Origin: Archangium lipolyticum
GTDB taxonomy: Bacteria; Myxococcota; Myxococcia; Myxococcales; Myxococcaceae
Assembly: GCF_024623785.1 (NCBI RefSeq)
Contig: NZ_JANKBZ010000014.1
Coordinates: 205,684 to 269,683 of the forward strand
Direction of reading: 5' to 3'
DNA: 64,000 nt
The translations under genes and the position numbers were made by a program. The notes under the pieces are model-generated. The model did no database searches, had not been told where the DNA came from, and saw only the letters and a list, made by a program, of their open reading frames with translations. Below are positions 45,250-54,412 of the stretch, one piece after another (the stretch's first letter is position 1; every line of letters starts with the position of its first letter).

Positions 45250-47526
45250 ATGCCGTCAATCGCCGATCTCATCGAGCAGCACCGCGAGAACCTCCTCGAA
45301 CGCTACCTGGAGGAGGCCAGCCGGCTCCCTTCCGCCCGGAAGGTCAGCCGCCGGGACATCCTCGACAACCTCCCCGCGTACCTCGATGCGCTGTGCGCCC
45401 TCTCACGAGGCCAGCGGGGCGGGCCCGGCCATGACCGGCGGTGCCTGGAGGAGGCCCACCTCGGCCAGCGTCTCCGGCTCGGTTACACCCTGGGGGATGT
45501 GATGGCCGAGCACGTCCTCCTCGGCCGGCTCCTCTCGCGCCTCTGGGAGTCCCTCCCTCCCGGCCAGCAACCCACCCTCGAGGACACCCAACGGCTCTTC
45601 GATGAGCTCCAGTCCGCCAGTACGCGCATCGTCTCCGCCTTCAACGGCCAGTCCTCCGAAGCCCGCCGCCCGCCCATCTCTCGCGGGATCGAAGCACTCC
45701 CGTTGGGCGAGGAGCGCCTGCGCCTGGCCGTGGAGGCCACCGGCCTGGGCACCTGGGACTACGATCCCACCACCGGCGACCTGCTCTGGGATGAGCGCTG
45801 CAAGGTCCTCTTCGGCCTGCCCCCGGACGCCAGGGTGGAGAGCTACGACACCTTCCTCGCCGCGCTGCACCCCGAGGATCGCGAGCGCGCCCATCGCCTG
45901 GTGCGGGATGCCCTGGATCCGGCCGGCAGCCACACCTACCGGACCGACTACCGAATCGTGGGCCTCCAGGACGGCATCGAGCGGTGGCTGTCTTCCAACG
46001 GCCGGGCCTTCTTCGATTCGAGTGGCCGGCCGGTACGCCTCATCGGCACGGTGCTCGACATCACCGAGCGGGTGCGCGCACGCGAGGCCGTCGAGCGGGA
46101 GAAGAACCGGGTCATCTCCATCCTGGAGAGCATCTCCGAGGCCTTCGAGGCCTTCGATCACGAGTGGCGCTTCATCTACGTCAACCGCGAGGCCGAGCGC
46201 CTCCTGGGCCAGTCTCGCGAGACACTGCTGGGCCGCAACCACTGGGAGCTCTACCCAGCGGTCCTGGGCACCTGCCTGGAGCACAACTTCCGCCGCGCGG
46301 CCGCCGAGCGTATCTCCCTCACCTTCGAGAACTACTATGCCCCGTGGGATCGCTGGTTCGAGCTCCACACCTATCCCACCGACGAGGGGCTCGCCGTCTA
46401 CTTCCACGACATCACCGAGCGCAAACGCCACGATGCGGAGCGCGAGCGGCTCCTGCGCGAGCAGACGCGGCTGCGCGAGCAGGCCGAGAAGGCCCTGCGC
46501 GAGCGCCAGCGCGCCGTGGAGGTACTGGAGCACGGAGAGGCGATCCTCGTCCTCGACAAGGACTTCCGCATCATCCTGGTGAACGAGAACCAGGAGCGCA
46601 TCTCCCGGACGCGGCGCGAGGACACGCTCGGCCGGGTCTTCTGGGAGGTGTTCCCCACCCTCGCCACACCCGAATCGACCTACTGGCGCCAGTTCCACCA
46701 CGTGATGGAGCAGAAGGTGCCGGTGCAGTTCGACGAGTACTACCCTCCGTTGGATCTCTGGGTGGGCATGAGCGCCTTTCCCACCAGCGAGGGCGGGCTG
46801 GCCGTCTTCTTCCGCGACATCACCGAGCAGAAGCGCGCCGAGCAGTTGCGCGAGCGGCTGGTGGGCATCGTCAGCCATGATCTGCGCAGCCCGCTCCAGA
46901 GCATCTCGCTGGCCTCCGAGATGCTGCTGCGCCGCGAGGACATCCCCGCGCCCGCGCTCACCGGGGTGCGGCGCATCTCCCGGAGCGCGGAGCGCATGTC
47001 GCGGATGATCACCGACCTGCTCGACTTCACCCGCGCCCGCACGGGCGGTGGCATCCCCCTGCAGCGCCGTCCGGGCGAGCTGGTGGACCTGGTGCGCAAC
47101 ACGCTCGAGGAGCTCGAGGTGACGCACCCGGGCCGCGTCGTGCTGTCCCATGGCCGGGGGCCCTACGCGGGGGAGTGGGACCTGGACCGGCTCGCCCAGG
47201 TCGTCACCAACCTGGTGGGCAACGCGCTCCAGCACGGGGCCGAGGACACCCCGGTGGAGGTGGACCTGCGCGAGGACGGCCCCGAGCTCGTCCTCACGGT
47301 GACGAACCAGGGGACGCCCGTTCCCGACACCCTGCTGCCCCACATCTTCGATCCCTTCCGGCGCGCCGGGAGCGGCGCCCACTCGTCACGCCAGGGACTC
47401 GGGCTGGGGCTCTACATCGTGCAGCAGATCGTCCTGGCCCACGGCGGCTCCATCGCCGTGAGCTCCAGCGAGGCCACGGGCACCCGCTTCACCGTGCGGC
47501 TGCCCCGGGGCGCCACACCTGCCTGA
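45250..47526 (+). CDS. Multi-PAS sensor histidine kinase
   Basis: 758 residues. An N-terminal RsbRD-like helical domain (about 1-130) is followed by three PAS domains (roughly 150-275, 285-400, 420-535; one has WDYDPTTGDLLWDERC), a HisKA domain with the phospho-acceptor His in VSHDLRSPLQS and an ATPase domain with VVTNLVGNALQHG and GLGLGLYIVQQI. No membrane helix, so it is a cytosolic sensor. The partner response regulator is not adjacent. Confidence 0.9.
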   Translation: MPSIADLIEQHRENLLERYLEEASRLPSARKVSRRDILDNLPAYLDALCALSRGQRGGPGHDRRCLEEAHLGQRLRLGYTLGDVMAEHVLLGRLLSRLWESLPPGQQPTLEDTQRLFDELQSASTRIVSAFNGQSSEARRPPISRGIEALPLGEERLRLAVEATGLGTWDYDPTTGDLLWDERCKVLFGLPPDARVESYDTFLAALHPEDRERAHRLVRDALDPAGSHTYRTDYRIVGLQDGIERWLSSNGRAFFDSSGRPVRLIGTVLDITERVRAREAVEREKNRVISILESISEAFEAFDHEWRFIYVNREAERLLGQSRETLLGRNHWELYPAVLGTCLEHNFRRAAAERISLTFENYYAPWDRWFELHTYPTDEGLAVYFHDITERKRHDAERERLLREQTRLREQAEKALRERQRAVEVLEHGEAILVLDKDFRIILVNENQERISRTRREDTLGRVFWEVFPTLATPESTYWRQFHHVMEQKVPVQFDEYYPPLDLWVGMSAFPTSEGGLAVFFRDITEQKRAEQLRERLVGIVSHDLRSPLQSISLASEMLLRREDIPAPALTGVRRISRSAERMSRMITDLLDFTRARTGGGIPLQRRPGELVDLVRNTLEELEVTHPGRVVLSHGRGPYAGEWDLDRLAQVVTNLVGNALQHGAEDTPVEVDLREDGPELVLTVTNQGTPVPDTLLPHIFDPFRRAGSGAHSSRQGLGLGLYIVQQIVLAHGGSIAVSSSEATGTRFTVRLPRGATPA

Positions 47527-47532
47527 CTCCCC

Positions 47533-48117
47533 TCAAGCCGTTGGCGACACGCCCCGCACCGCGGCCACCAGCGAGACGATGCCGAAGAGGAAGAAGAGCG
47601 AGGCGGCGGACCAGCGGATCCACTTCGCCTGCACCTTGCCCGCCAGCTTCTCGCCGAGGAACACGGCCAGCCCGTTGGAGGCCATCATCCCCAGCGTGGT
47701 GCCCACCGTCACCCAGAACACCGACTGGTAGCGCGCCGCCACCGCCACCGTGGCGAACTGCGTCTTGTCCCCCATCTCCGCCAGGAAGAAGAGGATGACG
47801 GTGGTGATGAAGGGGCCGAAACGGGCCGGGCTCGCCGTCTCGTCCAGCGTGTCCGGCTTGAGCGTCCACAGGCCGAAGCCGATGAAGAGCGCCGCCAGGA
47901 TGCCCGCCATCACCCGCGGCGGCACGTGCGCGGACACCCAGCTGCCCACGCTCGCCGCCAGGGCATGGTTGGCCAGCGTGGCCACCAGGATGCCCGCCAT
48001 CACCACCCACGGCTTGCGGAAGCGCGACGCCAGGGAGAAGGCCAGCAGCTGGGTCTTGTCCCCCATCTCGCTGGCGGCCACCAACACGAACGAACCGATG
48101 ATCGCTTCCAACGTCAC
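47533..48117 (-). CDS. GDT1/UPF0016 manganese exporter
   Basis: 194 residues from a GTG at 48117 with GAGGTG upstream. Six predicted helices in two repeats, each holding the family motif: SEMGDKTQ and AEMGDKTQ. GDT1-family proteins move Mn2+ (or Ca2+) out of the cytoplasm. Control by the yybP-ykoY-type riboswitch upstream fits manganese export. Its stop is convergent with the histidine kinase gene. Confidence 0.88.
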   Translation of the reverse strand: MTLEAIIGSFVLVAASEMGDKTQLLAFSLASRFRKPWVVMAGILVATLANHALAASVGSWVSAHVPPRVMAGILAALFIGFGLWTLKPDTLDETASPARFGPFITTVILFFLAEMGDKTQFATVAVAARYQSVFWVTVGTTLGMMASNGLAVFLGEKLAGKVQAKWIRWSAASLFFLFGIVSLVAAVRGVSPTA

Positions 48118-48199
48118 GACGCACCTCGTACCGCGTGTTCGAGCCGAGGAATCGTGGGAGCCTTTCGCGCGCACGACGGACCTCGGCCAGGTTGATCCC

Positions 48200-48318
48200 T
48201 GTCCGAAGGTCTCGTTCGCCTCGCGCACCGCCGAGGTGGGGACCCGGGCCCTTCCGGGCCAGTGTGTCGAGTTCCCCGACGCCGCTCTCTTCCGGCGTGA
48301 ACTACTCCCCTTGCTGGG
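48200..48318 (-). promoter_or_regulatory. yybP-ykoY-type manganese riboswitch upstream of the exporter
   Basis: On the minus strand, AAGGGGAGTAG (48312-48302) is followed about 90 bases later by the conserved GAGACCTTC (48213-48205), with self-complementary stretches between. These are the hallmark 5' and 3' blocks of the yybP-ykoY element. It ends about 85 bases before the GDT1 start. Members of this class bind Mn2+ and switch on exporter genes when manganese is high (known). No search was run. Confidence 0.75.
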
Positions 48319-48455
48319 AGCCGCACGTAGCAGTGCCCTCCGGCTCCGTCAAGCCATGGCTCCCTCGATGGTTTTTTTGACGGCTCGCTCGCCTGCCCCC
48401 CTAATGCCTCCCACAGGCCAGTAGTGGCCTGTAGCAGCCCCGAGGAGGAAGTCCG

Positions 48456-48698
48456 ATGCAGGATGCCAGCTCCAGCCCGATGAGCTCCGAGGTCACACCC
48501 GCCTCGGCCGACTCGAACGGCCCCGACGCCGCCGAGTCCGTGGTCTCCACCCACGTGCTCGTGCCCATCGAGCAGGTCCACAAGCTGCGCGAGCTCGCTC
48601 GCCGCACCCGCATCCACCAGAGCGAGTACCTCCGCGAGGCCGTGGAGGACCTGCTGGCCAAGTACGGCCGCCTGTCCGCCCCCGGAGACGGACAGTGA
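48456..48698 (+). CDS. Ribbon-helix-helix DNA-binding protein
   Basis: 80 residues. The C-terminal half, STHVLVPIEQVHKLRELARR and THQSEYLREAVEDLL-like sequence, is a CopG-type ribbon-helix-helix. It probably binds DNA as a dimer. A 53-codon gene starts inside its stop codon, suggesting that the two products work together. Confidence 0.75.
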   Translation: MQDASSSPMSSEVTPASADSNGPDAAESVVSTHVLVPIEQVHKLRELARRTRIHQSEYLREAVEDLLAKYGRLSAPGDGQ

Positions 48699-48856
48699 GG
48701 ACCGCCATGCCCTCCCCGGGACGTACCCAGGCCCTGGCCCGCGAGAAGGCTCCGCCCCCGGCGGACATGGGCCGCGGATTCGGTACCCGTGGCTCCGTTG
48801 AGCGCCCCGCCTCCATCCGCGACGCCATCATCCGCTGGCTCAACGAGGAGTTGTAG
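48695..48856 (+). CDS. Very small protein coupled to the ribbon-helix-helix gene
   Basis: 53 codons from a GTG overlapping the previous stop (or 49 from an ATG at 48707). It is basic and Pro-rich at the start and ends in a short amphipathic helix (RDAIIRWLNEEL). No family recognised. The overlap with the RHH gene supports co-translation. It could be a partner or a small toxin, without proof. Confidence 0.5.
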   Translation: MRTAMPSPGRTQALAREKAPPPADMGRGFGTRGSVERPASIRDAIIRWLNEEL

Positions 48857-48860
48857 ACAG

Positions 48861-48904
48861 TACCCTCACCCCGTCCCTCTCCCGAAGGGAGAGGGGTGGG
48901 TGGG
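48861..48904. repeat. REP-like palindrome, copy E
   Basis: A TACCCTCACCCCGTCCCT head and a CTCTCCC/GGGAGAG stem, nearly identical to copies C and F, filling the gap between two convergent stops. Confidence 0.85.
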
Positions 48905-49942
48905 TCAGGCCGACGGCAGCGACGAGGTGGCCTCCTGCTCCTTGTTCAGCTTGCCCGCGATGTCCTTGAAGGACACGTGCGCCATCGACATCAGCACCAC
49001 GCCGAAGCCGATCTGCTGCACCGTCTGGCACAGCCACAGCACGTTCGCGTACGCCAACCCGCTCGAGTTCACCACCGACGCCGGGAGGAACAGCGACAGC
49101 CCCACCTTCACCGCCGCCTGGAACGTCCCCACCATGCCCGGTGCCGCGGGGATCATCACCCCCACCACCAGCACCGACATCACCACGTAGGCCTGGAAGG
49201 GCGTCAGGTTCATCGTCCCGAACGCCCGCGACAGCACCGCCATCCCCAGCCCGTTCAGCGCCCAGTACACCAGCGTGTAGAGGAAGAAGCCCGTCATCTG
49301 GCGGCGATCCGGCAGCTGCCTCATGGCCCCCACGAAGGTGTCCACGACGTCCGCCATCTTGTCCGCCACGCCCGGCGCCAGGCGGCCCACCGTGGCCCTC
49401 ACCAGATGCACCGCGCTCGCCTGGTGCTTCAGCGCGAACAGCAGGAAGGCCAGCCCGCCGCCGAACACCGCGAACATCAGCGTCGCGCCCAGCTTCACGT
49501 AGCGGACCTCGGGCACCTCCGCCGTCACGAACAGCAGCAGCACCCACATCCCCACCGACACGAACATGCCGTCCGTGATGCGCTCGAGCACCACCGACGT
49601 CATCGCCGCGCTCCGGCGGATGGAGCTGCGCTGCGCGATGAGGAAGGGCCGCGCGAACTCGCCCAACCGGAACGGCAGCACCAGCAGCATCATGAAGCCG
49701 ATGCCCGACGCCTCGTTCAGCTTCTTGAAGGGCACCCGCTCCAGTCCCGACAGCAGGCACCCCCACCGCAGCGTCCGCGACAGGTGGATGAGCGTCAGGA
49801 TGGCGAAGTACGGCAACACCCACAGGTAGTTGGCCGACTTCAGGCTCGACACCTGCGAGTGCCAGTCCGTGTCCCGGAAGGCCCACCAGGTGAAGAGAAG
49901 GGTGACGAGCAGGCTCGCAATCAGCTTGACGGCGCGGTTCAC
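48905..49942 (-). CDS. Flippase-like (UPF0104/LPG synthase TM domain) membrane protein
   Basis: 345 residues with about eight predicted helices. It resembles the lysylphosphatidylglycerol synthase transmembrane/flippase-like family (UPF0104), with ILTLIHLSRTLRWGCLL and FQAAVKVGLSLFLP motifs near the usual places. It probably moves a lipid or sugar-lipid across the membrane. It is downstream of the PHP phosphatase gene by 15 bases, so they may be co-transcribed for polysaccharide work. Confidence 0.83.
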   Translation of the reverse strand: MNRAVKLIASLLVTLLFTWWAFRDTDWHSQVSSLKSANYLWVLPYFAILTLIHLSRTLRWGCLLSGLERVPFKKLNEASGIGFMMLLVLPFRLGEFARPFLIAQRSSIRRSAAMTSVVLERITDGMFVSVGMWVLLLFVTAEVPEVRYVKLGATLMFAVFGGGLAFLLFALKHQASAVHLVRATVGRLAPGVADKMADVVDTFVGAMRQLPDRRQMTGFFLYTLVYWALNGLGMAVLSRAFGTMNLTPFQAYVVMSVLVVGVMIPAAPGMVGTFQAAVKVGLSLFLPASVVNSSGLAYANVLWLCQTVQQIGFGVVLMSMAHVSFKDIAGKLNKEQEATSSLPSA

Positions 49943-49957
49943 GGCGCCCGTATATCG

Positions 49958-50695
49958 TCACCCTCGCCCGGACTCCAGGGCTTCCCCCGTCAACAATCGG
50001 GCTGGCGACGTGGCCATCAGCCGGGTGAAGGCCCGCTCGCCTACCCTGCTCCGTAGCTCGGCCAGCGCCTTCCCCACCCACTCCCGCGCCCCCACCGGTC
50101 CGTGCAGATCCGTGGCCCCCACGGCGTACAGCCCATCCTCCAGGAAGGCGCGTGCCAGCTTCTTCGCCGTCCCTCCGTACCGCCCCGTCAGCGCTCCCAC
50201 GTCCAGTTGCAGCAGCGCCCCGGTGCGCACCGCCTCGGCCGCCCGGCCTGGACGCTCGAACTCCAGGCAGCGCTCCGGGTGCGCCAGCAGCGGCGTCACC
50301 CCCTTGAGGCGGATGCGGAAGAGGATGTCCGTCAGCGCTGGCACCGGGGAGGTATACGGCAGCTCCACCAGCACGTACTTCCCCGCTCCCAGCAGCCGCG
50401 CCTCCGGCGTCCCCAGCCCGCGCAAGAAGGCCTCGTCGAGGAAGTTCTCCGCGTTCGTCCCCAACGTGAGCTTCACGCCCTCGCGCTCGAGCGCCTCGCG
50501 GAGCTCCACCAGCCGAGCCTCCACTATCTCCCGCGAGTGCGAGGGGTACTCGGGCCGCGCGTGGGGACTGGGAGCCACCGTGGTGAAGCCCAGGTCCACC
50601 AGCGCCCGCGCCATCTCCAGAGCGTCCTCCAGCGTGCGCGCCCCGTCATCCACCCCGGGCACGAGGTGGCAGTGCAGGTCGCACAGCCCGCTCAC
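49958..50695 (-). CDS. PHP-type tyrosine-protein phosphatase (CpsB/CapC-like)
   Basis: 245 residues of the PHP fold: DLHCHLVPGVDDG at the N-terminus, HARPEY, LLAHPERCLE and ATDLHGPVG supply the metal ligands. The length and motifs match CpsB/CapC phosphatases, which control capsule/exopolysaccharide tyrosine kinases. Its start overlaps the yacG stop by four bases and it precedes the flippase gene, so a three-gene unit is likely. Confidence 0.85.
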   Translation of the reverse strand: MSGLCDLHCHLVPGVDDGARTLEDALEMARALVDLGFTTVAPSPHARPEYPSHSREIVEARLVELREALEREGVKLTLGTNAENFLDEAFLRGLGTPEARLLGAGKYVLVELPYTSPVPALTDILFRIRLKGVTPLLAHPERCLEFERPGRAAEAVRTGALLQLDVGALTGRYGGTAKKLARAFLEDGLYAVGATDLHGPVGAREWVGKALAELRSRVGERAFTRLMATSPARLLTGEALESGRG

Positions 50696-50904
50696 GCGTC
50701 GCCGCCGCGCTCGGGGTGCTGATCGGCCGGAAGCTCGTCTTCCTGCTCGTCGGCCTGACGATCCGGGACGCGGTACTCCTCACCCAGCCAGCGCCCCAGG
50801 TCCACCATCCGGCAGCGCTTGGAGCAGAAGGGAAACGCCGGGTTCTCGGCGCGCGGGGCAACCGGCTTCCGGCAGATGGAACACTCTCGCACAGTCGTGG
50901 ACAC
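50692..50904 (-). CDS. yacG: DNA gyrase inhibitor YacG
   Basis: 70 residues. The zinc finger C-x2-C then FCSKRCRMVDLGRWL is diagnostic. YacG binds GyrB and limits gyrase activity, and is often next to coaE. The C-terminal tail is acidic and short. First gene of a likely unit with the PHP phosphatase. Confidence 0.88.
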   Translation of the reverse strand: MSTTVRECSICRKPVAPRAENPAFPFCSKRCRMVDLGRWLGEEYRVPDRQADEQEDELPADQHPERGGDA

Positions 50905-50957
50905 GCCGTAGTCATAAGCCTTGACGCTCCGACGGGCCAGCGCGTTTAGAGTCCCGC

Positions 50958-51953
50958 GTGGCCTCTGCCGACGAAGAACACACGTTGCTGCGCAGCGATC
51001 GGCTCTCGCGTGACTTCGTCGCCGTGGGCGCCGAGGACACCGTCGCCCAGGCCCTGGAGAAGATCCGCGCCGCGCCCGGCACCAATGAGATCTTCTACTG
51101 CTACGCGTGCGATCCGGCCGGCCGTCTGGTGGGCGTGGTACCCAGCCGCAAGCTCATCCGTGCCTCGCCCGAGGAGCGCATCTCCTCGCTCATGTTCACC
51201 CGCGTGGTGAAGCTGCCCGCGAACGCGCCGGACTCGCTGGTGGAGGACTTCTTCGTCACCTACCGCTTCCTCGCCTTCCCGGTGGTGGACACCGAGGACC
51301 GCATCGTCGGCGTGGTGGAGGTCAGCAACTTCGTCGACACCTTCTCCGACACCCTCTTCGACGAGGTGGAGGGCCGGGTGCGCGGCGAGGTGTACCGCTT
51401 CGTCGGCCTCCCCGACAACGAGAGCAAGGAGCGGCGCCCCCTCGTGATGGCCCTGCGGCGCTTCCCCTGGCTGCTCGTCAACATCGGCGGGGGATTTCTC
51501 GCGGCCACCATCTCGCGCATCTTCGAGCGGACGGTGGAGGAGCTGGTCGTGGTCGCCGCCTTCATCCCCATGGTGCTCGTCCTCTCCGAGAGCCTCGGGG
51601 TGCAGACCACCGCCGTGTCCACATCCATGCTCGCCGAGCAGCATGTGGACAGGTCCCAGGTGCGCCGCGAGGTGCTCGGCACCAGCCTGGCCGGGATGAT
51701 GGCGGCTACGGTGGTGGCCCTCCTCGGACGCATCTACGCCCCCAACCTCGTCTTCCCCTTCGTCCTCTTCATCGCCATCACGCTGTCCACATCGCTCGCC
51801 GCCATCCTCGGGGCCGTGCTGCCCTTCCTCTTCCACCGCTTCCGCGTGGATCCGCACATGGCCTCGGCGCCCCTGGTGCTCGCCATCTCCGACAACATCA
51901 CCCTCTTCACGTACTTCACCCTCGTCACGCACCTCGTCACCCGAAGGTCGTGA
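50958..51953 (+). CDS. MgtE-type magnesium transporter lacking the N-domain
   Basis: 331 residues from a GTG. Two CBS domains (about 10-130) are followed by the five-helix MgtE membrane domain with RFPWLLVNIGGGFLAA, FIPMVLVLSES and AISDNITLFTYF. The usual N-terminal superhelix (about 130 residues) is absent, so gating must depend on the CBS pair alone. It should import Mg2+ or Co2+ through the inner membrane. Confidence 0.85.
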   Translation: MASADEEHTLLRSDRLSRDFVAVGAEDTVAQALEKIRAAPGTNEIFYCYACDPAGRLVGVVPSRKLIRASPEERISSLMFTRVVKLPANAPDSLVEDFFVTYRFLAFPVVDTEDRIVGVVEVSNFVDTFSDTLFDEVEGRVRGEVYRFVGLPDNESKERRPLVMALRRFPWLLVNIGGGFLAATISRIFERTVEELVVVAAFIPMVLVLSESLGVQTTAVSTSMLAEQHVDRSQVRREVLGTSLAGMMAATVVALLGRIYAPNLVFPFVLFIAITLSTSLAAILGAVLPFLFHRFRVDPHMASAPLVLAISDNITLFTYFTLVTHLVTRRS

Positions 51954-52012
51954 CGCGGGAGCATCCGTGCTTGACTGCGCCGGTTCAACAGCCCCTGAGT
52001 GAGGTGTCCCCC

Positions 52013-53002
52013 ATGCAGGTCCTCCGCATCACCCGCCCCGGCGGCCCCGAGGTGCTCGACTTCGAGGAACGTCCCGCTCCCACTCCCGGTCCCTCGGACC
52101 TCCTCGTGCGCGTGGGCGCCACCGCCCTCAACCGCGCCGACCTCCTTCAGATCCGCGGCGCCTACCCCCCTCCGCCCGGCGCCCCCCCCGATGTTCCTGG
52201 TCTCGAATACGCCGGCGAGGTCATCGCCACCGGCCCCCTCGTCCGCCGCTTCAAGGTCGGTGACCGGGTGATGGGACTCGTCGGCGGTGGCGCCTTCGCC
52301 GAGCAGCTCATCACCCATGAGCGAGAGGCCCTCCCCATGCCGGAGAACCTCGACTTCGCTCAGGCCGCCTCGCTCCCCGAGGCCTACCTCACCGCCTTCG
52401 ACGCGCTCGTGCTCCAGGGCGGACTGCGCATGGGCGAGTCCGTCCTCATCCACGCCGTGGCCAGCGGCGTGGGCTCCGCAGCCGCGCAGATCTGCCGCGC
52501 CATGGGGGCCCGGGTCTTCGGGACGGGGCGGAACGCGGAGAAGCTCTCGCGCGCCTCCGCCTGGGGCGTGGAGAAGACGGTGCTGTGTGATGTCTCTCCC
52601 CCGCGCTTCGCCGAGGCCGTGCGCGAAGCCACCGGCGGGCGCGGCGTGGACCTGACGCTGGACCTCGTGGGCGGGGACTACCTCCCGGAGACGCTCCGGG
52701 CCATGGCTCCCCAGGGACGCGTGATGCTCGTGGGGCTGGTGGCTGGCGCTCAGGCCCCGGCGGACCTGAACGTCATCCTCACCCGGCGGCTGCGCATCAC
52801 CGGGACCGTGCTCCGCAGCCGGCCTCCCGAGGAGAAGATGGCCCTCGCCCAGGCCACCGAGAGGCACCTCCTCCCCCTGTTCCGGGCCGGGACGCTCACG
52901 CCCGTCGTCGATGCCGTGTACCCCATGCGCGAGGCCCGTGAGGCGCTCGCCCGGATGGCCCGCAACGAGTCCGTGGGCAAGCTCGTGCTCCGCTGGGACT
53001 GA
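52013..53002 (+). CDS. NAD(P)H quinone oxidoreductase (MDR, PIG3-like)
   Basis: 329 residues. GroES-like N-terminal domain with NRADLLQIRGAYPPPPG, the PIG3-type signature, then the NADP-binding ASGVGSAAAQI and GGRGVDLTLDLVGG. No zinc ligands, so it is a zinc-free reductase of quinones or enones. GAGG lies before the ATG at 52013. Confidence 0.9.
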   Translation: MQVLRITRPGGPEVLDFEERPAPTPGPSDLLVRVGATALNRADLLQIRGAYPPPPGAPPDVPGLEYAGEVIATGPLVRRFKVGDRVMGLVGGGAFAEQLITHEREALPMPENLDFAQAASLPEAYLTAFDALVLQGGLRMGESVLIHAVASGVGSAAAQICRAMGARVFGTGRNAEKLSRASAWGVEKTVLCDVSPPRFAEAVREATGGRGVDLTLDLVGGDYLPETLRAMAPQGRVMLVGLVAGAQAPADLNVILTRRLRITGTVLRSRPPEEKMALAQATERHLLPLFRAGTLTPVVDAVYPMREAREALARMARNESVGKLVLRWD

Positions 53003-53115
53003 GCCGATGGAGTGAAGTGCTTCACAGGATGCCTGTGGCCTGCTTCACAGCGCCCCCCGGGCTCCCCAGGTACCTTGCCGATACTCGAAGCGCGAACGGG
53101 GTGGCCAGGCAAGAT

Positions 53116-53151
53116 GCCCCCACCCTGACTCTCTCCCCGAGGGCGAGGGTC
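53116..53151. repeat. REP-like palindrome, degenerate copy G
   Basis: It keeps the CCCCCACCCTGACTCTCTCC head and GGGCGAGGGT end, but the stem has mismatches. Probably an older copy of the same family. Confidence 0.55.
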
Positions 53152-53271
53152 CGTCAGCGGAGGGGGGAGGGCTCCACCTGGGCCCTTCCCCCTTCCAGCT
53201 TCTTCTCCCCTGTGTCCTCTGGGTCCCTCTTGGGTGGCAGGCCGGCCGCCGGGTAGGAGAACGGGCGCGGG

Positions 53272-53308
53272 TACCCTCACCCCGTCCCTCTCCCGGAGGG
53301 AGAGGGGA
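53272..53308. repeat. REP-like palindrome, copy F
   Basis: A TACCCTCACCCCGTCCCT head and a CTCTCCC/GGGAGAG stem with a GGA-type loop, 63 bases before the agmatinase-like start. Confidence 0.85.
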
Positions 53309-53370
53309 AATGGCTCCAGAGAAGAGGACCGTTGCTTCACGCACACGGACCCTTATCCTCCGCCGCCACC

Positions 53371-54408
53371 ATGCCTGCTGCCTTCGACCCCAGCGCCGCC
53401 GCCTCCCCTGACTCCGGCATCTTCGGCCTCCCCCACTCCCCCGATGAGGCCCACGTCGTCCTCATCCCCGTCCCCTTCGAGGCCACCACCAGCTACGGCG
53501 GTGGCACCTCCGACGGCCCCTCCGCCGTCCTCGAGGCCAGCCGCCAGGTCGACCTCTTCGATGTCGAGACCGGCCGCCCCTACGAGCGCGGCATCGCCCT
53601 CCTCCCCGAGCCCGAGCAGTGGCGCGCCTGGAACACCCGCGCCAAGGCGCGCGCCGTCCCCATCATCGAGGCCGGTGGCATCGACCACTCCAACCCCGAG
53701 CTCCGGGCCGCCTCCACCGAGGTCAACCAGCTCTGCGAGCAGCTCCACGACGCCGTCTACCGCACCGCCCAGGAGTGGCTCGCCAAGGGCAAGCGCGTCG
53801 GCGCCGTCGGCGGTGACCACTCCATCTCCTACGGCATCATCCGCGCCCACGCCGAGAAGTACCCCGGCCTCGGCGTCCTCCACCTCGATGCCCACGCCGA
53901 CCTCCGCGACGCCTACGAGGGCTTCACCTGGTCCCACGCCTCCATCATGTTCAACGTGGTGAAGCGCATCCCCGGCGTGCACTCCCTCGTCCAGGTCGCC
54001 ATCCGCGACATGAGCGAGGACGAGCACCGCGTCATCGAGCAGTCCAACGGCCGCGTCCGCGCCTTCTTCGACTCGGACATCAACCACAAGCGCTTCGATG
54101 GCATCCCCTGGAACCGTCAGGTCGATGAGATCGTCAAGCACCTGCCCCAGCACGTCTACCTGTCCTTCGACATCGACGGGCTCGATCCCACCCTGTGCCC
54201 CCACACCGGCACCCCCGTCCCCGGTGGGCTCTCCTTCCCCGAGGCCGTCGCGCTCATCTCCGGTGTCGTCCGCTCCGGGCGCACCATCGTCGGGTTCGAC
54301 CTCACCGAGGTCGCCCCGGATCCGGAGGGCGGTGAGTGGGATGGCAACGTCGGCGCCCGGCTGCTCTACAAGATGATCGGCTGGATGCTGAAGTCCGAGC
54401 GCAAGTAG
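53371..54408 (+). CDS. Agmatinase/arginase-family ureohydrolase
   Basis: 345 residues from the ATG at 53371. The three metal-site motifs are intact: GGDHS (147-151), DAHAD (173-177) and SFDIDGLDP (265-273), plus a Glu in LTEVAP. The family splits guanidino groups from agmatine, arginine or similar compounds with two Mn2+. The exact substrate is not certain. Convergent with the receiver/ATPase gene. Confidence 0.88.
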   Translation: MPAAFDPSAAASPDSGIFGLPHSPDEAHVVLIPVPFEATTSYGGGTSDGPSAVLEASRQVDLFDVETGRPYERGIALLPEPEQWRAWNTRAKARAVPIIEAGGIDHSNPELRAASTEVNQLCEQLHDAVYRTAQEWLAKGKRVGAVGGDHSISYGIIRAHAEKYPGLGVLHLDAHADLRDAYEGFTWSHASIMFNVVKRIPGVHSLVQVAIRDMSEDEHRVIEQSNGRVRAFFDSDINHKRFDGIPWNRQVDEIVKHLPQHVYLSFDIDGLDPTLCPHTGTPVPGGLSFPEAVALISGVVRSGRTIVGFDLTEVAPDPEGGEWDGNVGARLLYKMIGWMLKSERK

Positions 54409-54412
54409 CAGC

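Larger units (their letters stand above)
53003..53370. other. Gap with two palindromic repeats and no gene
   Basis: No supported coding frame. It holds a degenerate REP-like palindrome (53116-53151) and a full copy (53272-53308). The rest shows no clear promoter or RNA. Confidence 0.5.

Noticed and set aside
45403..47382. A long open frame opposite the histidine kinase
   Set aside because: Same reason: antisense to a clear multi-domain gene, His/Leu/Gly-rich junk composition.
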